64,000 bases of DNA from Bacilli bacterium (lineage in GTDB: Bacteria; Bacillota_I; Bacilli_A; RFN20; CAG-826), in the NCBI GenBank assembly GCA_017651165.1, contig JAGCDH010000001.1:1-64000 (forward strand), written 5' to 3'. Numbering within the stretch: the stretch's first letter is position 1; every line of letters starts with the position of its first letter. Position numbers and translations under genes: made by a program. Below the pieces are notes generated by a model, which saw only the letters and a program-made list of their open reading frames with translations, made no database searches and had not been told where the DNA came from. Of this stretch, positions 46,664 to 56,709 are shown piece by piece.

Positions 46664-47529
46664 TGAAGGGATTAATCGTTGCTTTATCTTGTGGAGTTTA
46701 TTCCGTCAGTAGTGAGGGAGTGATTTATAATCTCACTGCGCGTGGTGTTTTCCGTAACCAAGGTGTCAAACCAATGGTGGGAGACGAAGTGGAATTCAAT
46801 CCCGAAACGATGGTCATTGAAGTGATTTATCAAAGAAGGTCATTTCTCAAAAGACCACCGATTGCTAACATTAGTCAAATCATTTTAGTGTTCTCGCTTA
46901 AAGAACCAGAATTCTCCTACCATTTAGCGTTCAAGTATTTAACCTATGCTAATATGAATGGTATCAAGGCAAAACTCGTCCTAACTAAGATTGATAAAGA
47001 CATCGATCAAAACTTGATAAAAGAGATCAAAGAAGTGTTTTCTAGTGTTGGTGTTGAAACCTATTTTGTAAGCAATAAAACTAAGGAAGGTTTAGAAGAA
47101 GTTAAAGCCCTTTTTAATAACGAAATCAGTTGCGTGATGGGTCAGACTGGCGTTGGTAAATCTTCACTCATTAATGCGATTGACGAGAACTATGAAAGAG
47201 AGATTGGTGAATACTCTGTCGCCTTAGGTCGAGGCAAGCACAGAACTAAAGAAGTAGTCTTGCTTCCTTATCAAGGTGGTTATATCGCTGATACTCCTGG
47301 ATTCTCATCCCTAGAATTAGACTTATTCAAGGAAGATTTAGCGGTTTTCTTCCCATCATTTAACAATTTATTCAATAAATGTTATTATACTAATTGCCTT
47401 CATGTCAGCGAAAGCAAATGCGCTGTTAAAGAAATGATTAACGAAGGGCAAATATCAAAGAAAGCTTACGAATGCTATTTAAAGCTATTAGATGAAGCGA
47501 TTTTCAAAAAAGAGAGGTTCAATCGATGA
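46663..47529 (+). CDS. rsgA: Ribosome small-subunit-dependent GTPase A
   Basis: 288 residues. It aids late 30S maturation. N-terminal OB fold, then a circularly permuted GTPase: G4 LTKID precedes G1 GQTGVGKSSLINAI and G3 DTPGF. The C-terminal zinc site is CYYTNCLHVSESKC. In B. subtilis PrkC phosphorylates the RsgA homologue CpgA, so the adjacent kinase is a plausible regulator. It ends overlapping the rpe start. Confidence 0.95.
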   Translation: MKGLIVALSCGVYSVSSEGVIYNLTARGVFRNQGVKPMVGDEVEFNPETMVIEVIYQRRSFLKRPPIANISQIILVFSLKEPEFSYHLAFKYLTYANMNGIKAKLVLTKIDKDIDQNLIKEIKEVFSSVGVETYFVSNKTKEGLEEVKALFNNEISCVMGQTGVGKSSLINAIDENYEREIGEYSVALGRGKHRTKEVVLLPYQGGYIADTPGFSSLELDLFKEDLAVFFPSFNNLFNKCYYTNCLHVSESKCAVKEMINEGQISKKAYECYLKLLDEAIFKKERFNR

Positions 47530-48185
47530 AAGACGTCATTATTTCTCCTAGTGTATTGGACGCTGATTTCCTCCATTTTTCAGATGAGGTAAACAAAATC
47601 AAAAATGCTGGCATCAACTGGATTCATTTTGATGTGATGGATGGACATTTTGTGAAGAACATCAGTTTTGGTAATCTCTTCTTAAAAACCATCACTAATA
47701 GAATTGACTTAATTAAAGATGTACACATCATGATTGAAGACCCGCTTTCTATGGTCAAAAAATACCAAGAAGCAGGCGCTGATTATTTAACCTTCCATTA
47801 TGAAGCATGTAGAGATGATGCTGAAGTCTTTGAAGTCATTGATAAAATCCATGAATGTGGCATGAAAGCCGGTCTTTCAATTAAGCCTGGAACACCTGTC
47901 ACAAAAGTATATCCATTCCTTCATAGTTTAGATTTAGTGCTCATCATGAGCGTTGAACCAGGCTGTGGTGGACAAAAGTTTATTGAACAAACTCTTCAAC
48001 GCATCTTCGCTTTAAAAACAAAGATCAGAGATGAAGAAGTTCATACATTAATTTCCGTTGATGGTGGTATCAACGATGAAACCGGGGAGAACTGTGTTCA
48101 AATGGGCGCTGATATCCTCGTTGTGGGCCAATATCTCTTTGGTCATGGTGACTTTAACGAAAGAGTCGAAAGGCTCCTTAAATAA
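47526..48185 (+). CDS. rpe: Ribulose-phosphate 3-epimerase
   Basis: 219 residues. It interconverts ribulose-5-P and xylulose-5-P in the pentose phosphate pathway. TIM-barrel signatures: SPSVLDADFLHF, HFDVMDGHFVKNISFG, HIMIEDP and MSVEPGCGGQKFIEQTLQRI, then VDGGINDETG. It starts by overlap with rsgA and its stop overlaps the next start by one base. In Bacillus the next gene is thiN; here it is a membrane protein. Confidence 0.95.
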   Translation: MKDVIISPSVLDADFLHFSDEVNKIKNAGINWIHFDVMDGHFVKNISFGNLFLKTITNRIDLIKDVHIMIEDPLSMVKKYQEAGADYLTFHYEACRDDAEVFEVIDKIHECGMKAGLSIKPGTPVTKVYPFLHSLDLVLIMSVEPGCGGQKFIEQTLQRIFALKTKIRDEEVHTLISVDGGINDETGENCVQMGADILVVGQYLFGHGDFNERVERLLK

Positions 48186-48853
48186 TGCAAAATCCAGCGT
48201 TAGTTACTGTTGCTTTTATCGCGCTTTTTGTCTTCACTGTTTTTAATATTGTTTCTCGTATTTTCTATAAGAAACGTCATAAAACTACATATCACTTTTA
48301 TCAGATGTTCCCATATGAGTTTAATTACCCTGCCATTTTCAAAGAAAACCCATATGGTAATTTCCTATTCCTTTTTAGTGGTTTTGCGGTCTGCGCTTTT
48401 TATATCCTAAATCCTTATGATTCTATATATAAGGTCTTTAGCTTAATCATCGCGATTGTTTTTACGATGATTATTCTTTGTTTAACAATGATGCCAATGA
48501 CCTATTTAAGAACCCATATCTTTTTAGCTTGTGTTTCGATGGGTTTAGCAATGGCTTTACCTTTATTTAATTTCTTCTTAGCTTTTAATCAATATCGTAT
48601 CGAAACCAATCAATTAAAAAGAGCTTTATGCATTGCTTCTTTAGCGATATCAGCCCTCTTAGCCTTAACGATGATGACATTAATTCTTAATCCTAAATTA
48701 ACATTTAAGATTTATTATCGTAAGGAAATTGGTTTAAATGGTAAGGAAGTTTTAAAACGCCCTCCAGTGATCTTCTTAGCGATGACTGAGTGGATGGCAA
48801 TATATACATATTTCTTATCGATTATTCCAGTAACACTAATCTGTTTACTGTAA
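48185..48853 (+). CDS. Six-helix membrane protein, unknown function
   Basis: 222 residues. Hydrophobic segments lie at about 5-25, 58-78, 85-108, 112-135, 150-172 and 195-220. There is no signal peptidase site and no recognised family motif; a basic YKKRHKTTYHF stretch follows helix 1. It starts by a one-base overlap with rpe, so it is the last gene of the gmk-rpe transcript, closed by the hairpin at 48872-48888. It stands where thiN occurs in Bacillus. Confidence 0.7.
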   Translation: MQNPALVTVAFIALFVFTVFNIVSRIFYKKRHKTTYHFYQMFPYEFNYPAIFKENPYGNFLFLFSGFAVCAFYILNPYDSIYKVFSLIIAIVFTMIILCLTMMPMTYLRTHIFLACVSMGLAMALPLFNFFLAFNQYRIETNQLKRALCIASLAISALLALTMMTLILNPKLTFKIYYRKEIGLNGKEVLKRPPVIFLAMTEWMAIYTYFLSIIPVTLICLL

Positions 48854-48865
48854 GTAACAAAGCAC

Positions 48866-48897
48866 AAAAAAACGACCATCTCGGTCGTCCTTTTTAT
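48866..48897. terminator. Bidirectional terminator between the gmk cluster and rpmB
   Basis: Stem ACGACC (48872-48877) / GGTCGT (48883-48888) with a five-base loop has an A run on one side and a T run on the other. It serves the plus-strand cluster end and minus-strand rpmB. Confidence 0.85.
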
Positions 48898-48910
48898 CTA
48901 AATTCGTGAA

Positions 48911-49105
48911 TTAGCGATCCTTGTATTGCTTGTTGAGGCTACGATAGGCCCTAGTAGACATACGGATACGCATTTCTTTACCGTCAACAACGACAGTACG
49001 AACTTGGAGATTTGTGTTCCATCTACGGCGTGTTGCTCTTAAACTGTGGGAGCGGTTATTGCCACTTAATGGACCTTTTCCTGTAACTGGACATACTCTT
49101 GACAT
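48911..49105 (-). CDS. rpmB: 50S ribosomal protein L28
   Basis: 64 residues, basic. It has the L28 pattern SRVCPVTGKGPLSGNNRSHS, then TRRRWNTNLQ and RIRMSTRAYRSL. Only one cysteine is present in the N-terminal segment, so it is a zinc-free form. TAGGAGG precedes the ATG. It is a single-gene transcript between its promoter at 49135-49163 and the bidirectional terminator. Confidence 0.97.
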   Translation of the reverse strand: MSRVCPVTGKGPLSGNNRSHSLRATRRRWNTNLQVRTVVVDGKEMRIRMSTRAYRSLNKQYKDR

Positions 49106-49134
49106 ATCTTAGTCCTCCTAATTGCGACCAGTAA

Positions 49135-49163
49135 ATATTACCACGATGCAAAAATCTAATCAA
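49135..49163 (-). promoter_or_regulatory. Putative rpmB promoter with extended -10
   Basis: On the minus strand, TTGATT (49163-49158) and TAATAT (49140-49135) are 17 bases apart, and TGG immediately precedes the -10 (extended -10 form). Confidence 0.5.
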
Positions 49164-49251
49164 CAAATAATTTCAATTATTTTTTAATGCTTTTCTGTGC
49201 GATAAATAAATTTCGTTTTAAAAACAAAATTTTAGGCGATAAAGTCACCGA

Positions 49252-49290
49252 TAAAAAATAACCTTCAAAACTTATATGTCTCAAAGGTTA
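49252..49290 (-). terminator. Probable terminator of the small membrane-protein gene
   Basis: On the minus strand, AACCTT (49289-49284) pairs with AAGGTT (49265-49260), followed by ATTTTTT. The stem overlaps the stop codon and the loop is long, so it is a modest candidate. Confidence 0.45.
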
Positions 49291-49737
49291 AAACTTAATA
49301 TTTGGATATTTTCTTTTCAATTCTTCTTTTTCTAATAAATTGTGGCATCTTTGCAAGAATGTCCTGTATATCTTGCCCTCTTTATCAAATGGTAAGTAGC
49401 GGATGTGGCCTTTATTTGTGTAAAAAATCAGTGTTCTTTTTCTTTCAGTTTGTTCCTTATCTATATACACTACATCTTCATAGTTGTAAAACATGTTTTT
49501 GCTACCTTTAACCACAACGAGATATTTCTTTTCAATGACGTAGAAATTGCGTGTTAAAGAAAGGACCAACATCACAACGCTAACCACGACAAAGAGACCG
49601 ATAATCGCAAATTGTAAGACATTCCATTTCTGAAAAACAAAAAGATTAATACAAGATAAAAAGAGAATTACCGCAAAGGCTAAATCTGCAATTATGAATG
49701 TGATAATTGTTCTTTTTCGATCGACTGTAACTTTCAT
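49288..49737 (-). CDS. Two-helix membrane protein with a PH-like C-terminal domain
   Basis: 149 residues. Two hydrophobic segments (about 10-30 and 40-60) are followed by a soluble domain whose strands (NFYVIEKKYLVVVKGSKNMFYNYEDVVYID, LIFYTNKGHIRYLPF) recall bacterial PH-like (YcxB/PH_2-type) domains fused to two helices. That fold call is by eye. The N-terminus is basic, so the soluble part should be cytoplasmic. It stands alone between rpmB and glgC, divergent from glgC. Confidence 0.65.
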   Translation of the reverse strand: MKVTVDRKRTIITFIIADLAFAVILFLSCINLFVFQKWNVLQFAIIGLFVVVSVVMLVLSLTRNFYVIEKKYLVVVKGSKNMFYNYEDVVYIDKEQTERKRTLIFYTNKGHIRYLPFDKEGKIYRTFLQRCHNLLEKEELKRKYPNIKF

Positions 49738-49781
49738 AGTTAATATTATAGCAAGATAGAAAAATAGAGGTAAAAAATCTC

Positions 49782-49810
49782 TTTATGCGCGTATATATGC
49801 TTGTTATAAT
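49782..49810 (+). promoter_or_regulatory. Putative promoter of the glycogen operon
   Basis: A perfect TATAAT (49805-49810) lies 30 bases ahead of glgC ATG 49841. The -35 is weak (TTTATG at 49783-49788). The Shine-Dalgarno is AAAGGAG. Confidence 0.5.
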
Positions 49811-49840
49811 TAAAAAGCCGAGAGCAGAAAGGAGCAACTT

Positions 49841-50965
49841 ATGTCACATAATGTCGTTGCTATGATACTTGCTGGTGGTAAAGGTACAAGATTAGGTCTT
49901 TTAACCAAGAAGATGGCTAAACCTGCTGTAAGCTTTGCTGCAAAATATCGCATTATCGATTTCCCTTTAAGTAACTGCGCTAATAGTGGTATCAACACTG
50001 TTGGTGTTCTCACCCAATATGAACCAACATTATTAGATAGTTATATCGGTAATGGTGAAAAATGGGGTTATAACGGGGTACACGCCCTCTTAACTTCCAT
50101 TGCACCCCGTCAAACAGATGAAGGTGCTAACTGGTATAAAGGTACCGCTGATGCGATCACTCAAAACATTGAGTTTTTAGATGGTGTTAATCCTGATTAT
50201 GTTTTAATTCTTTCAGGTGACCACATCTATAAAACCACTTATAACGAAATGATTGATTTACATATCGACAGCAAAGCTGACGCAACCATTTCTGTCATTG
50301 AAGTTGATCCTAAAGAAGCTAGTAGATTTGGTATTATGGCGGTTGATTCCACTGACCGTATTACCGAATTCCAAGAAAAGCCAAAGAAACCAAAGAGCAA
50401 TTTAGCCTCGATGGGTGTCTATGTTTTCTCTTGGAAAGTATTAAGAAAATATTTAATCGCTGATAAGAATGCTGATACAGACCATGACTTCGGTGGTGAT
50501 ATCATCCCAACGATGCTAAAAGATGGTCTTAAACTCCAAGCCTATCGTTTCAAAGGTTATTGGAGAGATGTCGGCACTCTTTCTTCTTTACACGAAGCGA
50601 ATATGGACGTCGCTTTAAATAGAAGTGATTTGAACTTATACAACGATTCTTCTACAAGAATCTTCACTGAAGATACCTATTCCTTACCACACTATTTAGG
50701 TAAGGAAGCTTCCATTGTTTCTTCAATCGCTAACCAAGGCGCTATTATCTTAGGCCATGTTAAATCATCCGTCATCTCAAACGAAGTTTTAATTGAAGAA
50801 GATGCTGTGGTGGACCGCTGCGTGGTTATGGAAGGCTCTATCATTAAAAGAGGAGCCAAACTCTATAACACCATTGTGGCGCCTTACACCGTCATTGAAG
50901 CGGGTGTAGAAGTCAATCTTAAACAAGAAGAAATCGCCCTCGTTGGTGGAAAGGTGGTGCGTTAA
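49841..50965 (+). CDS. glgC: Glucose-1-phosphate adenylyltransferase, catalytic subunit
   Basis: 374 residues. It makes ADP-glucose from ATP and glucose-1-phosphate, the committed step of glycogen synthesis. MILAGGKGTRLGLLT is the nucleotidyltransferase loop, followed by KPAVSFAAKYRIIDFPLSN, GTADAITQN, LSGDHIYK and GYWRDVGT. The C-terminal part is a left-handed beta helix. Length is that of Bacillota GlgC. The glgD ATG lies one base beyond its stop. Confidence 0.96.
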   Translation: MSHNVVAMILAGGKGTRLGLLTKKMAKPAVSFAAKYRIIDFPLSNCANSGINTVGVLTQYEPTLLDSYIGNGEKWGYNGVHALLTSIAPRQTDEGANWYKGTADAITQNIEFLDGVNPDYVLILSGDHIYKTTYNEMIDLHIDSKADATISVIEVDPKEASRFGIMAVDSTDRITEFQEKPKKPKSNLASMGVYVFSWKVLRKYLIADKNADTDHDFGGDIIPTMLKDGLKLQAYRFKGYWRDVGTLSSLHEANMDVALNRSDLNLYNDSSTRIFTEDTYSLPHYLGKEASIVSSIANQGAIILGHVKSSVISNEVLIEEDAVVDRCVVMEGSIIKRGAKLYNTIVAPYTVIEAGVEVNLKQEEIALVGGKVVR

Positions 50966-50966
50966 T

Positions 50967-52079
50967 ATGGCAAAAGTATTTGGTCTTTGTAATATGCATG
51001 ACTCGCCAAGTCTTGGCAAATTAACCGAAAAGCGTCCAATTGGTACCTGTTCCTTCTTAGGTAGATACGGTCTCATGGACTTCGCTCTTTCTAATTTCTC
51101 CAACTCTGGCATTGACCGTGTTGGTATTCTCGTTGATAAGACAATGCACTCGGTTATCTCCCATGTCCGTGATGGTAGTATTTGGATCAATAACACCAAA
51201 ACTGGCTCACAACGTATTTTCTTTAACGAAAATATTCCAAGCAAAAAGTTTAATACCGATATTAATAATCTCTTAGCCAACCGTTTGCACTTCGAAACAG
51301 AGGACGCCGATTATGTCGTCGTCGCTCCTGCCTTCTTCTTAATGTCAATCGACTTTAGAAAGTACATCGAAAAGCATATCGAATCTGGTAGAGATATTTC
51401 CATCATCTATAAGAAAGTGAAAAACGCTAAAGAGGCTTTCTTTAACTGCGATGTTCTCAAAGTGGAAAATCACACCGTTAAAGATTTCTCCGTGAACTTC
51501 GGTAGAGCCAAAGAAGCCAATATCTCTCTAGAGACATTCATTTTCACATTTAAAACATTCGTGCAATTAATTAATCACGCTCGTGAGATTTCTACATTGT
51601 TTAACATTCGTGATTTAGTTAATTATGTCGCCACAAATAACTTATATGAAGTTAATGCCTTCTCCTTTGATGGCTATGTAGCCCCAATCTTGACCTTTGA
51701 TGATTACTGTAAATACTCTATGGATTTACTTTCCTATGAAGTGAGAAAAGAACTCTTCAAAGAAGATTGGCCAATTTACACAACTACACATAACACGCCT
51801 CCGGCGATTTATGGCGCTAACGCAAAAGTATGCAATTCATTTATCGCTAATGGTAGCAATATCCAAGGCACTGTCATCAACTCCATCATCTCTCGTGATG
51901 TGGTGATTGAAAAAGGCGCAACGGTGAAAAACTGCATCCTCTTCAGTGGCACAAAAGTTGGTAAAGATAGCCAACTTGAATATGTCGTTTCTGATAAGAA
52001 CGTCAAAATCAAAGAAATTAAAGAACTTCGTGGTGAAGAAGATCACTACATGTACATTAGTTTTGGAGCAAACATTTAA
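50967..52079 (+). CDS. glgD: GlgD, paralogous subunit of ADP-glucose pyrophosphorylase
   Basis: 370 residues from ATG 50967 (AAAGGTGGTG upstream). It aligns with GlgC in overall layout (RPIGTCSFLGRYGLMDFALSNFSNSGIDRVGI, C-terminal beta helix) but lacks the GGxGTRL loop: the N-terminus reads VFGLCNMHDSPSLGKLTEKR. In Bacillota, GlgD is inactive alone and raises the activity of GlgC in a GlgCD complex. The stop overlaps the glgA start (TAATG). Confidence 0.95.
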   Translation: MAKVFGLCNMHDSPSLGKLTEKRPIGTCSFLGRYGLMDFALSNFSNSGIDRVGILVDKTMHSVISHVRDGSIWINNTKTGSQRIFFNENIPSKKFNTDINNLLANRLHFETEDADYVVVAPAFFLMSIDFRKYIEKHIESGRDISIIYKKVKNAKEAFFNCDVLKVENHTVKDFSVNFGRAKEANISLETFIFTFKTFVQLINHAREISTLFNIRDLVNYVATNNLYEVNAFSFDGYVAPILTFDDYCKYSMDLLSYEVRKELFKEDWPIYTTTHNTPPAIYGANAKVCNSFIANGSNIQGTVINSIISRDVVIEKGATVKNCILFSGTKVGKDSQLEYVVSDKNVKIKEIKELRGEEDHYMYISFGANI

Positions 52080-53515
52080 TGAAAATAGTCATGGTAGCCA
52101 GCGAATCCCGCCCGTTTTGCAAAACTGGTGGTCTTGCTGATGTCGTTTATTCCCTTTCTAAAGAACTCGCTGTTTTAGGTGAAGACGTTTCCATCATCAT
52201 TCCTTTCTATGACAGCGTTCGTCGTCAACTGGCTAACGAGCCTTTGAAAAAGGCTGCCTCTTTTAAGACACATATGTCTTGGAGACAACAATCAGTGGAC
52301 GTCTATCAAGTCAATAGAGATGGCATTAAGTTTTATTTCATTGAAAATCAACAATACTTCGAAAGAGGTCACATCTATGGTGACTTCGATGATGGTGAAA
52401 GATTTGGTTTCTTCACCATGGCGGCGAAAGAGTTCATGCTCGCTAAAAAGCTTTACCCACACATCATCCATGTGCACGATTGGCAAGCAGGTATGCTCCC
52501 ATGCATAATCAAAATCGATGAAGAAGCGAGAATTAAATTCGCGAAGACAAAATTTGTTTTCACCATTCATAATCCCGCTTTCCAAGGTTTGATGCCAAAA
52601 TTCACCCTAGGTGATTTCTATAACTTAACTGATGAGCTATTTGATAATGGTTCAGTCCGTTTCAAAGATCAAGTCTCCACTTTAAAAGCGGGTATTGTCT
52701 ATTCAGACAAGATAACCACTGTTTCACCAACCCATCATTTAGAACTCTTAACTCCAGAAGGTGGTATGGGCCTAGACAGTGTTTTGCGTTTCCGTGAATG
52801 GGATTTCTCGGGTATTCTTAATGGCATTGATTATTTGGAATTCAATCCAAGTAATGATCCACAAATTGCCTTGCCATATAGTGACAAAAACTTAGTTTCT
52901 GGTAAAAGAGCCAACAAAGAAGCTTTGCTTAAACAAATGAACCTTAAACCAAATAAAGGTCCACTTTATTCATTAGTGACTAGAATTACTTGGCAAAAAG
53001 GTTTTGATATCATCTTCCCAGCAGTGGAAGAGTTAGTAAACCGTGGTGCTTCCGTTATTATGCTCGGTAGTGGTGAACGCCAATACGAAATGCAATGGGA
53101 GAACTTAAGAAGTAGATACCCAGATAAGATTGGTATTTATATCGGCTATAGCGATGCTCTAGCGCATAAGATCTACGCTGCGAGTGATTTCTTCATCATG
53201 CCATCCTTATTCGAACCATGTGGCTTAGGCCAAATGATTGCGCAACGTTATGGCACGCTTCCAATCGTCAGAAGAACGGGTGGCTTAAAAGACTCAGTCA
53301 TCTGTTATGACGGAGGTAATGCTGAAACAAGTAATGGTTTTGGCTTTGACGCCTATAGCGTGTACGAGATGAAGCGCACATCGCATTATGCTTTCGATGT
53401 TTATCAAGATAAAAAGCTATTGCATAAGCTCATGAAAAATGCGATGCTTACAGATAATTCTTGGCAGAAATCAACCCAAGAATATTTAAAAGTTTACAAC
53501 CAATTAATTAAATAG
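52079..53515 (+). CDS. glgA: Glycogen synthase (ADP-glucose, GT5)
   Basis: 478 residues. It extends glycogen chains from ADP-glucose. The KTGG motif ([21 protein letters not shown]) is at the N-terminus, and [22 protein letters not shown] and the C-terminal [21 protein letters not shown] with E-x7-E lie in the GT-B domains. Length is typical. No branching enzyme or phosphorylase is in the window. Confidence 0.97.
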   Translation: MKIVMVASESRPFCKTGGLADVVYSLSKELAVLGEDVSIIIPFYDSVRRQLANEPLKKAASFKTHMSWRQQSVDVYQVNRDGIKFYFIENQQYFERGHIYGDFDDGERFGFFTMAAKEFMLAKKLYPHIIHVHDWQAGMLPCIIKIDEEARIKFAKTKFVFTIHNPAFQGLMPKFTLGDFYNLTDELFDNGSVRFKDQVSTLKAGIVYSDKITTVSPTHHLELLTPEGGMGLDSVLRFREWDFSGILNGIDYLEFNPSNDPQIALPYSDKNLVSGKRANKEALLKQMNLKPNKGPLYSLVTRITWQKGFDIIFPAVEELVNRGASVIMLGSGERQYEMQWENLRSRYPDKIGIYIGYSDALAHKIYAASDFFIMPSLFEPCGLGQMIAQRYGTLPIVRRTGGLKDSVICYDGGNAETSNGFGFDAYSVYEMKRTSHYAFDVYQDKKLLHKLMKNAMLTDNSWQKSTQEYLKVYNQLIK

Positions 53516-53531
53516 AAAGAAGACAACATTT

Positions 53532-55928
53532 ATGGGATTTAATCATCGTGAAATTGAAGCCAAATGGCAAAAGTATTGGGAAGACAACCAAACATTTAAA
53601 ACTGATGTTTGGGACTTTTCTAAGCCAAAGTTCTACGCTTTGGATATGTTTCCTTATCCAAGTGGTGTCGGTTTACACGTTGGTCACCCAGAAGGCTATA
53701 CCGCCACTGATATCGTCAGCCGTATGAAAAGGATGCAAGGCTTTAACGTCCTTCACCCAATCGGTTATGACTCATTCGGCCTACCTGCAGAACAATACGC
53801 GATTCAAACCGGCAATAACCCAGATGGTTTTACCCAAAAGAATATTGAATACTTTACTACACAGCTTAAACGTATCGGCCTAGATTATGACTGGGACAGA
53901 ATGATCCTCACTAGTGATCCAAGTTTCTATCATTGGACCCAATGGATTTTTAAAGGCTTATTCTTAGATGGCTACGCTAAATACGTTGATATGCCAGTTA
54001 ACTGGTGTGAAGAACTCGGTACCGTTTTAAGTAATGACGAAGTCATTGATGGTAAGAGTGAACGTGGTGGTTATCCTGTCATTAGAAAGAATCTCAAACA
54101 ATGGGTAATTGATCAACCTAAGTTTGCGGAACGCTTACTTGAAGGCTTAGATAGAATCGATTGGCCAGAAAGCACAAAAGAAATTCAACGCAACTGGATT
54201 GGTAAATCCATCGGTGCGGAAATGACTTTCAAAGTGGCGGATAGTGATAAATCATTCGTGGTCTTTACCACCCGTTGCGATACGATTTTTGGATGCACGT
54301 ACTGCGTGCTTTCACCTGAACACGCTCTCGTGAAAGAGATTATGAGCAAGGAACAAGCTCCCGCGGTCCTTGCCTATATCGAAGAAGCGAGTAAGAAAAG
54401 CGAAATTGAAAGAACATCTTTGAATAAAGATAAGACTGGTTGCTTTACTGGTGCTTATGCCATTAATCCAATCACTGAAAAGAAAGTTCCAATCTTCATT
54501 TCAGACTATGTCCTTTCCTCGTATGGTACAGGCGCTATTATGGCCGTTCCAGCGCATGATTCACGTGACTATGCGTTTGCGAAAAAATATAATCTCGACA
54601 TCATCCAAGTCTTAGATGGTGGTGATGTTTCTAAAGAAGCTTTTGAAGAAGATGGTCCACACATTAACTCTGATTATCTCAACGGCTTAAATAAAGAAGA
54701 CGCGATTAATAAGATGCTCGAAATCTTAGAAGAAAAAGGCATCGGCAAAAAGAAAGTAAACTATAAGTTTAGAGAATGGATTTTCGCTAGACAAAGATAT
54801 TGGGGCGAACCAGTCCCAGTTGTCCATTTAGATAACGGTGAAGTCCACGCTTTAGATGATGATGAACTTCCACTTGTCTTACCAGAACTTGATGACTATA
54901 AAGGTCATAACGGTAAAGCGCCACTAGAGAACGCTACTGAATGGAAAGAGTATAACCGTAATGGCTTACATGGTAAACGTGAAACAAGCACAATGCCAGG
55001 TAGTGCGGGTTCTTCATGGTATTTCTTAAGATATGTTGATCCACACAATGACAAGATGTTCTGTGACAAGAAACTCGCTGATCACTGGTTACCTGTTGAC
55101 TTATATATTGGTGGTCCAGAACACGCGGTTGGTCACTTAATCTATTCCCGTATTTGGACTAAATATCTTTATGATAAAGGTTGCATTTCCTTTGATGAAC
55201 CATTCAAGAAACTCGTTCACCAAGGTATGATTTTAGGCGCGAATAACATTAAGATGGGTAAACGTTATCCAGAATTCGTCGTTAACCCATTAGATGTGTG
55301 CGAACAATACGGCGCGGATACATTACGCTTATACGAAATGTTTATGGGCCCACTTGAAGCCAGTAAGCCTTGGAGCAATCAAGGTGTCGAAGGCGCGAGA
55401 AGATTCTTAGACCGTGTCTATAGAATCATCGTGGAAAACGGTATCGTCACTAGTGAAGCCACTCCTGAATTAGATTTGATTTATAATCAAACAGTGAAGA
55501 AAGTCAGCGAAGATTTTGAAAATCTCGCTTTCAATACTGCGATTAGCCAAATGATGATTTTCATCAATGAAGTCTATCGTGTGAATAAGATCAGCAAGGA
55601 ATATGCTGAAGGATTTGTCAAACTCATTTCCCCAATCTGTCCTCACCTCGGTGAAGAAATGTGGGAGAAGCTTGGTCATACAGGTACAATCGCCTTTGAG
55701 TCATGGCCAAACTTTGATTCATCTAAATTAGTTGTTAACACTGTCAAAATGGCGGTCTCAGTGAACGGCAAACTTAGAGGTGAACTAGAAATCGCTAAGG
55801 ATGAAGATGATGAAGTGGTGAAGAAAGCCGCTCTTGAACTTGAAGGTGTCCAAAGAAACATCGAAGGTAAAGAGATCAAAAAGATCATCGTTGTGAAAAA
55901 TAGAATCGTAAATATCGTGGCGATTTAG
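53532..55928 (+). CDS. leuS: Leucyl-tRNA synthetase
   Basis: 798 residues. Class I HIGH-type motif [12 protein letters not shown] is near residue 50. The editing domain (about 220-400) holds TTRCDTIFG and [14 protein letters not shown] with the conserved Asp that blocks mischarged Ile/Met. The KMSKS loop reads KMGKR in [16 protein letters not shown]; this is a variant I recall from other anaerobic Bacillota. The C-terminal part has the anticodon-binding and small LeuRS-specific domains. The gene is 16 bases after glgA and probably shares its transcript. Confidence 0.97.
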   Translation: MGFNHREIEAKWQKYWEDNQTFKTDVWDFSKPKFYALDMFPYPSGVGLHVGHPEGYTATDIVSRMKRMQGFNVLHPIGYDSFGLPAEQYAIQTGNNPDGFTQKNIEYFTTQLKRIGLDYDWDRMILTSDPSFYHWTQWIFKGLFLDGYAKYVDMPVNWCEELGTVLSNDEVIDGKSERGGYPVIRKNLKQWVIDQPKFAERLLEGLDRIDWPESTKEIQRNWIGKSIGAEMTFKVADSDKSFVVFTTRCDTIFGCTYCVLSPEHALVKEIMSKEQAPAVLAYIEEASKKSEIERTSLNKDKTGCFTGAYAINPITEKKVPIFISDYVLSSYGTGAIMAVPAHDSRDYAFAKKYNLDIIQVLDGGDVSKEAFEEDGPHINSDYLNGLNKEDAINKMLEILEEKGIGKKKVNYKFREWIFARQRYWGEPVPVVHLDNGEVHALDDDELPLVLPELDDYKGHNGKAPLENATEWKEYNRNGLHGKRETSTMPGSAGSSWYFLRYVDPHNDKMFCDKKLADHWLPVDLYIGGPEHAVGHLIYSRIWTKYLYDKGCISFDEPFKKLVHQGMILGANNIKMGKRYPEFVVNPLDVCEQYGADTLRLYEMFMGPLEASKPWSNQGVEGARRFLDRVYRIIVENGIVTSEATPELDLIYNQTVKKVSEDFENLAFNTAISQMMIFINEVYRVNKISKEYAEGFVKLISPICPHLGEEMWEKLGHTGTIAFESWPNFDSSKLVVNTVKMAVSVNGKLRGELEIAKDEDDEVVKKAALELEGVQRNIEGKEIKKIIVVKNRIVNIVAI

Positions 55929-55936
55929 GAGAAGAT

Positions 55937-56707
55937 ATGAACATTTGTATTGATGTTGGTAATTCCACAATTGGAATTGGTGTTTTTAAAGAGAACAAAC
56001 TCATTGAAAGAAAGATTGCTGATACCAATCTTGATTATACAGTTGAAGATTTCTACGAAATCTTTAAGAAACCATTTGCGGTTGCTTTAGATGATGAAGA
56101 ACTAGTAAATATTATTTATTCTTCTGTCGTGCCACAAATTAATGGCAATTTGTTGATGGCTATTAAAAAGTTCACGGATGTTGAACCATTACTAATCAAC
56201 CCTAAAACTGTTACTGATTTAGCAGTGGATGTTGATAATCCTTCTGAAATTGGTAATGACCTCATTGCCGATTTAGTGGGCGCTAAAGAAAAGTACCGTT
56301 TCCCTTGCTTAATCGCTGACTTAGGTACCGCTAGTAAAATCCTTTTACTTGATGAATCAGGCACATTCACAAGTTGTCTCATTATGCCGGGATTAACTCT
56401 CAGTGCGGAATCATTAAGCAACAAAGCGGCTTTGCTTCCTGAAGTTCCATTAACCATGCCAAAGTCCATCATGGCAAGTAACACATTAAGCGCGATGAAC
56501 GCAGGTATTATCTATGGGCACGCTGATATGATTCTTGGTTTAACAAAACGTTATGAAGATGAATTAGGCTATCCGTGTACTCATATTTTGACCGGTGGTG
56601 GCGCTGTTTATCTTAAGGATATTCTCCAAAACGATTTTGTTTACGATCAAAATCTCAACCTTGATGGTTTAAACATCATCATTAGTAAAAACATCAAAGA
56701 GGAATAG
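55937..56707 (+). CDS. coaX: Type III pantothenate kinase
   Basis: 256 residues. It phosphorylates pantothenate in coenzyme A synthesis, without feedback by CoA. ASKHA-fold motifs: CIDVGNSTIGIGVF, the Asp-rich NDLIADLVGAKEKY, DLGTASKILLLD and PGLTLSAESLSNKAALLP. TAGGAGAAG precedes the ATG. It begins eight bases after leuS and two bases before pepV. Confidence 0.95.
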   Translation: MNICIDVGNSTIGIGVFKENKLIERKIADTNLDYTVEDFYEIFKKPFAVALDDEELVNIIYSSVVPQINGNLLMAIKKFTDVEPLLINPKTVTDLAVDVDNPSEIGNDLIADLVGAKEKYRFPCLIADLGTASKILLLDESGTFTSCLIMPGLTLSAESLSNKAALLPEVPLTMPKSIMASNTLSAMNAGIIYGHADMILGLTKRYEDELGYPCTHILTGGGAVYLKDILQNDFVYDQNLNLDGLNIIISKNIKEE

Positions 56708-56709
56708 TT

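Noticed and set aside
50967-52079. Loss of the GGxGTRL loop in the second adenylyltransferase taken as a decaying gene
   Set aside because: GlgD subunits normally lack it; the gene is intact and placed between glgC and glgA as usual.
53532-55928. KMGKR instead of KMSKS in LeuRS taken as a defect
   Set aside because: The surrounding sequence is normal, and this form is one I recall from other anaerobic Bacillota, so it is a family variant.
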